Assembly (NCBI GenBank): GCA_900316445.1 | Contig: ONCZ01000023.1 | Location: forward strand, 1-64,000 | Source: an uncultured Prevotellaceae bacterium | Lineage (GTDB): Bacteria > Bacteroidota > Bacteroidia > Bacteroidales > Bacteroidaceae | Reading direction: 5' to 3' | DNA: 64,000 bases | Shown: piece by piece, positions 56,546-64,000 of the stretch | How positions within the stretch are numbered: position 1 is the stretch's first letter | How the letters are laid out: the number at the start of each line of letters is the position of its first letter | Program-made: the position numbers and the translations under genes | The notes under the pieces: model-generated | Told to the model about the DNA's origin: nothing | Database searches by the model: none | What the model saw: the letters and a program-made list of their open reading frames with translations, nothing else

Positions 56546-58354
56546 TTACTTCACTCTGACATCCTCAAGTATACGGGCCTGGAGCGTATTGCCGCTCTTC
56601 ACACTCTGACGAATTTCCATCAGCGGCTCGTAGAGGTCGCCGAGGAAGATCTTCAGCTCTTCCTGCAACTTGCTGTCGAGGTAAGAACCTTTATTCTCCT
56701 TGGGCATAAAGGTGTCGAGCCAGTTGCCCTTGCCGGGATATGCCTTGGTATGATACTCCTTGGCCTTGGCGAGTTCGGCGGCCTTCTTCACGGCATCGTC
56801 CAGGCTGCCGATCTGGTCGATGAGTTTGATCTTGATGGCGTCGGTAGCCAACCATACACGGCCCTGGGCGATGGAGTCGACCTGGGCGGGCTTCATACCA
56901 CGACCTTCAGAGACGATGTTGAGGAAGTTCTGGTAGCCGCGGTCTACGTAGGTCTGCATACGCTTCATAATCTCGTCGGGGTTCTTGCCAAGAACCAGAT
57001 CGACCTCGTAGTCAGAATACTTATTGGTGGTCACACCGTCGAAGGTCACACCGAGCTTGTCCTGTACCAGTCCGCTGAAGTTGGGAAACAGACCGAAGAT
57101 GCCGATGCTGCCGGTGATGGTCGTCGGCTCAGCAACGATGCAGTTGGCGGGTGAACTGATCCAGTAGCCACCGGAGGCAGCCACGCCACCCATCGATACC
57201 ACTACGGGTTTCTTGTCCTTGACCAGTTTGATGGCGTGACGGATCTGTTCCGAGGCAACGGCACTACCACCACCAGAGTTCACACGGAACACCACAGCCT
57301 TCACGTCATCGTCGTCAGCCAACTTTCGCAGATCTTCTGCCGTCGTCTTACCCACGATGCAATGGCCACCGCCATTTACCAAGTTCGTGACCTCGCTGTC
57401 CACGATGCTGCCGAAAGCGTAGTACACGGCAATCTGGTCACCGTCTTCGTTCTTGTCTGCCTTCACGTTCAGCATGTCGGCGAGGGTCAGCTGGGGGATA
57501 ATGTCGTCCTTGCCGAGTTTCAGGCGATCTTTGATCTCAGCCTTGAGTTCCTCGGGGAACAGGATCTTATCGACGAGCTTCGACGTCAGATAGTCATCGG
57601 GGTTGGCAAATGCCATGATGCTGTCGTTGGCCAACTGGTTCAGCTGTTCAGGCGTCACCTTGCGGCTCTCGGCAATCTCCTTCAGCCAGTACTGCCAGAT
57701 GCCGTTGTTGTAGGCGGTGCGCTGCTCACGGTCGTAGTCGCTCATACCCGTCATCGTATTGCGCTCCACATAACTCTTATATTTGCCCACCTTGGCGGTC
57801 ATATATTTTACACCGATCTTATCGTAGAGCCCTTTCAGATACTCGCTCTTGCCGCCAAGACCTTTAAAGTCGACATTACCCTCGGCATTCAGGTACACCT
57901 TGTCGGCCACGGACACCACATAGTAGTTGGCCTGCATATACATGTCGGCGTAGGCCACGATCCACTTGCCGCTTGTCTTGAAGTCCTTCAGGGCGTCGCG
58001 CAGCTGCTGGGCGGTGGCTGGAGCGTCGAACTCCGTCAGGCCGCCTTCCAGGTAGATACCCTTGATATCGTCGTTGTTCTTGGCCTTGCGGATGCTGGCG
58101 ATGAGATCGTCAAGGCCCATGGCACTCATGTCATTCATGCCGAGCACGGCGTCTAAGGGTGTACTTCCTTCAGCCCGTTCGCTGATGGTGCCGCTGAGTT
58201 TGATCACGAACACCGAGTTGTCCTCCACCTTGGTCGGAGCCGACTCGCTGGCCAGCATGCCGACGAGTGAGATGACGAGGAAGAATCCCGCAATCAGCAG
58301 GAAGATTGCGATGCCACAGATGGTGGCGAGTGTCATTTTAAAGAACTGTTTCAT
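56546..58354 (-). CDS. sppA: Signal peptide peptidase SppA, 67K type
   Basis: 602 residues. One N-terminal membrane helix (about 8-33), then two S49 domains. SLVDKILF and the Lys region near 200 (KYKSYVERNTMTGMSDYDREQR) lie in the first. The nucleophile Ser is in VSMGGVAASGGYWISS near 390, and TVTGSIGIFG-like ITGSIGIFGLFPN near 415 lies in the second. It degrades signal peptides in the membrane, facing the periplasm. A promoter box is at 58397-58390; lpxK follows after 66 bp. Confidence 0.92.
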   Translation of the reverse strand: MKQFFKMTLATICGIAIFLLIAGFFLVISLVGMLASESAPTKVEDNSVFVIKLSGTISERAEGSTPLDAVLGMNDMSAMGLDDLIASIRKAKNNDDIKGIYLEGGLTEFDAPATAQQLRDALKDFKTSGKWIVAYADMYMQANYYVVSVADKVYLNAEGNVDFKGLGGKSEYLKGLYDKIGVKYMTAKVGKYKSYVERNTMTGMSDYDREQRTAYNNGIWQYWLKEIAESRKVTPEQLNQLANDSIMAFANPDDYLTSKLVDKILFPEELKAEIKDRLKLGKDDIIPQLTLADMLNVKADKNEDGDQIAVYYAFGSIVDSEVTNLVNGGGHCIVGKTTAEDLRKLADDDDVKAVVFRVNSGGGSAVASEQIRHAIKLVKDKKPVVVSMGGVAASGGYWISSPANCIVAEPTTITGSIGIFGLFPNFSGLVQDKLGVTFDGVTTNKYSDYEVDLVLGKNPDEIMKRMQTYVDRGYQNFLNIVSEGRGMKPAQVDSIAQGRVWLATDAIKIKLIDQIGSLDDAVKKAAELAKAKEYHTKAYPGKGNWLDTFMPKENKGSYLDSKLQEELKIFLGDLYEPLMEIRQSVKSGNTLQARILEDVRVK

Positions 58355-58389
58355 ACCTTATTAATAATAATGTAGTTGATTTCAGCCGA

Positions 58390-58397
58390 CAAAGATA
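58390..58397 (-). promoter_or_regulatory. -7 box of the sppA operon
   Basis: Minus-strand TATCTTTG, 36 bp before the sppA start. Confidence 0.6.
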
Positions 58398-58444
58398 GTG
58401 TATTTTTTTGATATGACAAAATAATCCGTCAATTATTTGCTTTC

Positions 58445-58522
58445 TGACAAGTTGTCACACCTCCGGCACTTGGCACGGTTTTGGCAGAAAGAAAGGCGGA
58501 GCGGTTGAAAAACTGCCCCGCC
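58445..58522 (+). promoter_or_regulatory. Regulatory region of groES-groEL
   Basis: A perfect dyad TGACAA-G-TTGTCA (58445-58457) is a candidate operator. A strong hairpin AGGCGG-GC-GTT/AAC-GC-CCGCCT with a GAAA loop (58494-58522) stands 47 bp before the ATG and may control translation. The Gram-positive CIRCE repeat was looked for and not found. Confidence 0.45.
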
Positions 58523-58568
58523 TATTATATATAAATAAGGTATAACAATTAAAAATATTAACAGTATT

Positions 58569-58841
58569 ATGAACATCAAACCATTAGCAGACCGCGTGCT
58601 GGTATTGCCCGCACCGGCAGAAGAGAAGATCGGTGGTATCATCATTCCTGATACCGCTAAAGAGAAGCCCCTCCACGGAACCATCAAGGCCGTTGGTCAG
58701 GGAACGAAGGATGAGCAGATGATCCTGAAAGAGGGGGACGAAGTGCTCTACGGCAAGTACAGTGGCACGGAACTCGAGTTCGAGGGCACGAAGTATCTGA
58801 TGATGCGCCAGAGCGATGTGCTCGCCGTCATCGAGAAGTAA
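58569..58841 (+). CDS. groES: Co-chaperonin GroES
   Basis: 90 residues: [34 protein letters not shown] holds the domain start and mobile loop (IGGIIIPDT, near 20-28), and the end is [32 protein letters not shown]. It caps the GroEL cage. groEL starts 37 bp later, past a TATGAATTA-type slippage spacer. Confidence 0.96.
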   Translation: MNIKPLADRVLVLPAPAEEKIGGIIIPDTAKEKPLHGTIKAVGQGTKDEQMILKEGDEVLYGKYSGTELEFEGTKYLMMRQSDVLAVIEK

Positions 58842-58854
58842 TTATGCATTATGA

Positions 58855-60510
<1,656 letters not shown>

Positions 60511-60571
60511 ACAGCGTATTATTGTGACCTCATCAAATGATACAATTTTGCTAAGCAAACATAACAAATTG

Positions 60572-60602
60572 AGGGATGGATTCGTAATCCATCCCTTTTT
60601 TA
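60572..60602 (+). terminator. Terminator of groES-groEL
   Basis: AGGGATGGATT-CGT-AATCCATCCCT followed by TTTTTT: an 11-pair stem. Confidence 0.85.
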
Positions 60603-60644
60603 TGGTATTTTGTTTGCATATAAGTCATTTTGTTCAAGAAATTC

Positions 60645-60675
60645 TTGGCAGCGATTCAAAATCATTTTACCTTTG
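60645..60675 (+). promoter_or_regulatory. Orphan promoter after groEL
   Basis: TTG (60645-60647), 20 bp, TACCTTTG (60668-60675). No gene follows before the terminator at 60733-60762. Confidence 0.65.
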
Positions 60676-60681
60676 CAGCAA

Positions 60682-60762
60682 ATTTTTTGATTTGTTTTAG
60701 TAGATTAGTTTTTAAGTAGTTTGTTTTTTGGAACCGGGTGTCGTGAGACAGCCGGTTTTTTA
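60682..60762 (+). ncRNA. Candidate small RNA of about 80 nt
   Basis: Bounded by the promoter at 60645-60675 and the terminator ACCGG-TGTC-GTGA-GACA-CCGGT followed by TTTTTT (60733-60762). The 5' 50 nt are U-rich and unstructured, with GTTTTAGTAG and TTTTTAAGTAG motifs. No frame. It may be an sRNA or a read-through-controlled leader for the kinase gene. Confidence 0.5.
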
Positions 60763-60771
60763 ATTTATTAT

Positions 60772-60804
60772 AATTCTTAATTCTTAATTCTTAATTCTTA
60801 ATTA
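60772..60804. repeat. Slippage-type spacer (AATTCTT units)
   Basis: Four to five tandem AATTCTT units before the promoter at 60812-60819. Confidence 0.7.
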
Positions 60805-60811
60805 AATATAT

Positions 60812-60819
60812 TACCTTTG
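60812..60819 (+). promoter_or_regulatory. -7 box of the recycling operon, leaderless start
   Basis: TACCTTTG; transcription should begin at about 60826 and the ATG is at 60828, so the mRNA would be leaderless. Confidence 0.6.
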
Positions 60820-60827
60820 CAGTCGTT

Positions 60828-62396
60828 ATGCAGAAACTCATTGAACTCTATACGCAATGGAAAGGTGCTGAGCCCGCCAACGTCAGTCAGATTCCTGGCG
60901 GAGGCAGCAACAGGACTTACTTCAGGCTGACGGACAACAACGGACAGTCTGTCATCGGTGTCATCGGTACGAGCCGTGATGAAGATCACGCATTTATCTA
61001 TCTCACGGAGCATTTCAGCCGTCGTCAGTTGCCCGTGCCGAAGATACTCGCTGCCAGCGATGATCAGTTGCGATATCTGCAGACAGACCTTGGTTCACTC
61101 TCCCTCTTCGATGCCGTTCGTGGCGGTCGGGAGGCTGGCGGACGTTATACGTTGAAGGAACAGGAACTCCTGAAGCGCACCATCCGTGAGTTGCCGAACA
61201 TCCAGATTCGCGGTGCCCGTGGGCTGGATTTCTCCAACTGTTATCCTCAGGCGGAGTTCAATCAGGACAGCGTGCTCTTCGATCTGAACTATTTCAAGTA
61301 TTGCTTCCTGAAAGCCACCGAGCTTGACTTCCACGAACTGAAGCTTGAGGCAGATTTCCGGCTCTTTGCTAAGGATCTGACGACCGATGAGTATTTCGCG
61401 GCAGGAGATTTGAAAACTTCTGCCGTGGATAGTTTCCTCTATCGCGACTTTCAGGCCCGCAACGTGATGCTTGACCACGAAGGCAATCCGTACTTTATTG
61501 ACTATCAGGGCGGGCGTAAGGGACCTTATTATTACGACCTTGCCTCGTTCCTCTGGCAGGCTTCTGCGAAGTATCCGCATAAGCTGCGCCGTGAACTGGT
61601 CTACGAATACTATAATTCGCTGAAGAATTATGTCGAGGTGCCGCCAGCCCGTCATTTCGTAAGCCGGCTTTCCCTGTTCGTACTCTTCCGTACCCTTCAG
61701 GTGCTGGGCGCTTACGGTTTCCGTGGTTACTTCGAGCAGAAGAAGCACTTCATCGAGTCTATCCCACCGGCTATCCAGAACCTGCGCGAACTGCTGGCCA
61801 GCTCGTCTGTCTTCCACTATCCCCATCTGATGGAGATCCTCCGACAGTTGACCGAACTGCCACAGTTCCAGCAGATAGAGACGATTGCCAGTCGTGCCGA
61901 CGGTTATAAGACGACAGACCTGAATCCTTATAAGGCACATCCTCAGGACGGTCCGGCTACGTTCTCGAAGTACGATGCCCAGGGACCGTTGGTGGTGAGG
62001 GTCTATAGTTTCTCCTATCGTGAGGGCATCCCCGAGGATGAGAGTGGCAATGGTGGTGGTTATGTCTTCGACTGTCGTAGCACCCATAACCCCGGCCGTT
62101 ATGAGCCTTACAAACAACTGACGGGACTTGATGAGCCTGTGATCCGATTCCTGGAGGATGACGGTGAGATTCTGACCTTCCTCGATTCGGTCTATAAGCT
62201 TGCCGATGCCCACGTGCGCCGATATATCCAGCGTGGCTTTACCTCGCTGATGTTCTCTTTCGGCTGTACGGGTGGTCAGCATCGTTCCGTCTATTCCGCC
62301 CAGCACCTTGCTGAGCATATCCACGACAAGTTCGGCATCGAGGTGCGCATCTGCCACCGAGAGCAAAACATCCATCAGACGTTGGAGAAAAAGTAA
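60828..62396 (+). CDS. AmgK-like sugar kinase fused to a RapZ C-terminal domain
   Basis: 522 residues. The first 340 form an aminoglycoside-phosphotransferase/AmgK-like kinase: GGGSNRTYFRL near 24-34, FLYRDFQARNVML (catalytic HxD-like loop, near 203-215) and YFIDYQGGRKGPYYYDLASF near 220-238. The last 140 match RapZ C-terminal domains: VFDCRSTHNPGRYEPYKQLTG and FSFGCTGGQHRSVYSAQHLA. It probably phosphorylates MurNAc or GlcNAc for wall recycling; the RapZ part may sense an amino sugar. The MurU-like enzyme two genes on supports this. Confidence 0.88.
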   Translation: MQKLIELYTQWKGAEPANVSQIPGGGSNRTYFRLTDNNGQSVIGVIGTSRDEDHAFIYLTEHFSRRQLPVPKILAASDDQLRYLQTDLGSLSLFDAVRGGREAGGRYTLKEQELLKRTIRELPNIQIRGARGLDFSNCYPQAEFNQDSVLFDLNYFKYCFLKATELDFHELKLEADFRLFAKDLTTDEYFAAGDLKTSAVDSFLYRDFQARNVMLDHEGNPYFIDYQGGRKGPYYYDLASFLWQASAKYPHKLRRELVYEYYNSLKNYVEVPPARHFVSRLSLFVLFRTLQVLGAYGFRGYFEQKKHFIESIPPAIQNLRELLASSSVFHYPHLMEILRQLTELPQFQQIETIASRADGYKTTDLNPYKAHPQDGPATFSKYDAQGPLVVRVYSFSYREGIPEDESGNGGGYVFDCRSTHNPGRYEPYKQLTGLDEPVIRFLEDDGEILTFLDSVYKLADAHVRRYIQRGFTSLMFSFGCTGGQHRSVYSAQHLAEHIHDKFGIEVRICHREQNIHQTLEKK

Positions 62397-62437
62397 AAAG
62401 GTGAAAAAGTAAAAAGGTGAAAAAGTGAAATATTTGA
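62397..62437. repeat. Slippage-type spacer (GTGAAAAAGTAAAAAG units)
   Basis: Tandem AAAAAGGTGAAAAAGT units between the fusion kinase and the lipoprotein gene. Confidence 0.7.
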
Positions 62438-62441
62438 AGAT

Positions 62442-62810
62442 ATGAAGAAGATTTATTATTTAGTTGTTTACGGAGTCTTTGCTATGTTGTTCGCCTCGTG
62501 CTCGACGAAGCAGAGTGCCATCAATCAGTTGGAGAGTTTCTCCACAGAACTGCGTGACCACAGCCGTTATTATGACATTCAGGACTGGGAAAGGGCCGGC
62601 AAGAAGTTTGTTGATATCACCAAGACGGTGAAGAAGTATGAGTTGAAGTACACGCCCGAAGAACTGGCCCGTATCGGTAAGCTTGAAGGCGAGTGTGCTG
62701 GTTATATGGTCCGTGGTGCGAAGGACAATGTCACGGATCGTCTGAAAGGTTTTCTCAATGAACTCAAAGGAATCCTTCAGGGAGTCACCGATGCCTTTGG
62801 GGGATGGTAA
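62442..62810 (+). CDS. Small lipoprotein of the recycling operon
   Basis: 122 residues. Signal peptide with a lipobox (AMLFASC-STKQ, Cys20), then a helical DUF6565-like body (STELRDHSRYYDIQDWERAGKKFVDITKTVKKYEL). Anchored in the periplasm or outer membrane. Role unknown; its place between the wall-recycling genes may be meaningful. Confidence 0.75.
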   Translation: MKKIYYLVVYGVFAMLFASCSTKQSAINQLESFSTELRDHSRYYDIQDWERAGKKFVDITKTVKKYELKYTPEELARIGKLEGECAGYMVRGAKDNVTDRLKGFLNELKGILQGVTDAFGGW

Positions 62811-62856
62811 TAATTTGAGGTGAGTAGTGAGAGATTAGAAGTGAGAGGTGAGTGAG

Positions 62857-63606
62857 ATGAAGCAGGCGATGATCTTTGCCGCAGGACTGGGAACGCGGCT
62901 GAAACCTCTGACCGACACGATGCCAAAGGCATTGGTGAGGGTAGGAGGACAGCCCTTGCTCTGGCACGTCATCCAGAAACTCAAGGCAGCAGGTTATGAG
63001 TTCCTGGTAGTGAACGTGCATCACTTTGCAGAGCAGATCGTCGATTATCTGAAAGCCAACGATAACTTCGGCCTCGACATCCGTATCAGCGATGAGACCG
63101 ACGGCCTGCTCGAGACGGGCGGCGGCATTAAGAAGGCTCTCCCTTTCTTCGATTCCTCAGAGCCCATCCTCATCCATAATGTCGATATCCTCAGCAACTT
63201 GGATTTATCTAAAACAACGGATTTCGGAACATCCGTGAAATCCGTGGAATCCGTTGTTGTGGTCAGTCAGCGTAGGACGAAGCGCTATTTGCAGTTCGAC
63301 GACGAGATGCGACTGATTGGCTGGAAGAATATCGAGACTGGTGAGGTGAAAGGTCGTGAGGGTCGTCCGTTGGCCTTTTCCGGCATCCATATATTTCATC
63401 CGTCCTTGGCTCCTTTGATGGAGGATTGGCCTGACCGTTTCCCCATTATGGATTTCTACCTGAAGGTCTGTGCCGATCACGTCATCCGTGGTTTTGAGGC
63501 CCCTAATCTGCAACTCCTCGATGTCGGCAAGCTCGACACCCTCGAACAAGCAAATATCTTTATAGAAACGAATATGAATAATGTGAATAATATAATCCAC
63601 GAATAA
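62857..63606 (+). CDS. MurU-like nucleotidyltransferase
   Basis: 249 residues from MKQAMIFAAGLGTRLKPLTD at 62857. The GAAGLGTRLKPLT pyrophosphorylase loop, PKALVRVGGQPLL, HNVDILSNLD (metal DxD-like, near 107-116) and HVFHPSLAP-like region (GIHIFHPSL) fit MurNAc-1-phosphate uridylyltransferases and related NDP-sugar enzymes. About 18 residues (KTTDFGTSVKSVESVV, near 119-135) are encoded by a palindromic repeat. The last ten (IETNMNNVNNIIHE) lie in a second dispersed repeat. Confidence 0.85.
   Translation: MKQAMIFAAGLGTRLKPLTDTMPKALVRVGGQPLLWHVIQKLKAAGYEFLVVNVHHFAEQIVDYLKANDNFGLDIRISDETDGLLETGGGIKKALPFFDSSEPILIHNVDILSNLDLSKTTDFGTSVKSVESVVVVSQRRTKRYLQFDDEMRLIGWKNIETGEVKGREGRPLAFSGIHIFHPSLAPLMEDWPDRFPIMDFYLKVCADHVIRGFEAPNLQLLDVGKLDTLEQANIFIETNMNNVNNIIHE
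63214..63257. repeat. In-frame palindromic repeat with ATCCGTGGAATCC core
   Basis: ACAACGGATT (63214-63223) and AATCCGTTGT (63248-63257) enclose ATCCGTGAAATCCGTGG-type repeats inside the MurU-like gene. Confidence 0.75.
63565..63606 (+). repeat. Dispersed 42-bp repeat at the MurU-like gene end
   Basis: Matches the minus strand of 53425-53466 at 38 of 42 positions and supplies the last codons and stop of the gene. Confidence 0.8.
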
Positions 63607-63609
63607 ATT

Positions 63610-64000
63610 ATGCAACAGAAGATTATCATCTTGGATTTTGGTTCTCAGACCACGCAACTCATAGGCCGTCGTGTCCGTGAGCTGGACACCTTCTGTGAGA
63701 TTTTGCCCTACAACAAGTTCCCGAAGGACGATCCCTCGGTGATTGGTGTGATCCTGAGCGGTTCGCCTTTCTCGGTTCACGATCCTGAGGCGTTCAAGGT
63801 AGACCTGAGTCAGTTTGTCGGGCGTCTCCCCGTGTTGGGCATCTGCTATGGTGCGCAGTTCATCAGCCATACCCTTGGTGGTAAGGTGGAGAAGGCTGAC
63901 AGTCGTGAGTACGGTCGTGCCAACCTTGAGACCATCAATCTCTACAATCCGCTCTTCAAGGGATTCTCTACGGGTTCACAGGTGTGGATGAGTCACGGTG
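63610..64000 (+). CDS. guaA: GMP synthase, 5' part (runs off the window)
   Basis: The first 130 codons of a glutamine-hydrolysing GMP synthase, starting at 63610 and cut by the window edge. The class I glutaminase domain is clear: [31 protein letters not shown] and the nucleophile Cys in [11 protein letters not shown]. It makes GMP from XMP. It begins 3 bp after the MurU-like gene stop, in the same direction. Confidence 0.93.
   Translation, partial: MQQKIIILDFGSQTTQLIGRRVRELDTFCEILPYNKFPKDDPSVIGVILSGSPFSVHDPEAFKVDLSQFVGRLPVLGICYGAQFISHTLGGKVEKADSREYGRANLETINLYNPLFKGFSTGSQVWMSHG

Noticed and set aside
57236-58156. A 306-codon frame opposite sppA
   Set aside because: Antisense to a conserved protease; composition is typical of a shadow frame.
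58445-58560. A CIRCE operator for groES-groEL
   Set aside because: The TTAGCACTC-N9-GAGTGCTAA repeat is absent; the dyad present (TGACAAGTTGTCA) is different.

Overview
The window looks like a chromosome segment of a Bacteroidales bacterium, most likely a Prevotella-type plant-polysaccharide degrader of gut or rumen. The reasons are: many promoters of the Bacteroidetes form TTTG-N20-TAnnTTTG, HU-like proteins of the Bacteroidales type, GH9 and GH2 enzymes, an AmgK-like kinase fused to a RapZ C-terminal domain, and lipoproteins with Bacteroidetes lipoboxes. Nothing here fixes the species.

Layout. (1) 1-25.2 kb is accessory DNA: an HU-like protein, an AT-rich 38-bp palindrome between inverted octamer arrays, three unidentified genes, then a VirE_N/DUF3987-type primase-like gene and a DUF5675-type gene. 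(2) The primase-like gene is split at codon 485 by an AT-rich element of about 18.2 kb (5562-23738). Its large serine recombinase lies against the right end, and the reconstructed attP is a near-perfect dyad centred on an AA core. Cargo: ParB-like protein, DUF3871 protein, minimal tyrosine recombinase, a strongly folded untranslated RNA candidate with its own promoter and terminator, J-domain-like and zinc-ribbon proteins, a run of membrane-anchored cell-wall hydrolases (M15-like, YiiX-like, CHAP-like, GH25), and 22-bp iterons with a Rep-like gene. Inside it, a 2,118-bp IS1595-family transposon with 25-bp inverted repeats and an 8-bp target duplication carries a phage-tail/lectin-like passenger and has cut the M15-like gene. 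(3) 25.4-34.6 kb is a sugar-metabolism cluster: GH2, NAD-epimerase, Gfo/Idh oxidoreductase, iron alcohol dehydrogenase, GH9, MFS transporter. (4) 34.7-43.9 kb holds a broken second HU gene and a restriction-like island: GIY-YIG/ASCH protein, small protein, SF2 helicase, DUF6169-like pair, MmeI-like methylase with a long structured leader, and a kinase-like gene. (5) 44.4-48.1 kb is a second primase module (CHC2/Toprim primase and D5-like helicase) between two clusters of short repeats. (6) 48.4-64 kb is mostly core genome: a phosphate cluster (porin between two PAP2 phosphatases), pantothenate kinase, a 3' tRNA-Phe fragment, thiL-PNP-lpxK-sppA, groES-groEL, a cell-wall recycling operon (AmgK-RapZC, lipoprotein, MurU-like) and the 5' end of guaA.

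The mobile DNA is therefore nested three deep: primase module, then serine-integrase element, then IS1595-type transposon. Small palindromic repeats (eight REP-like units, plus several other families) are scattered through the window. Several sit in frame inside coding sequences, so they shape proteins as well as spacers.
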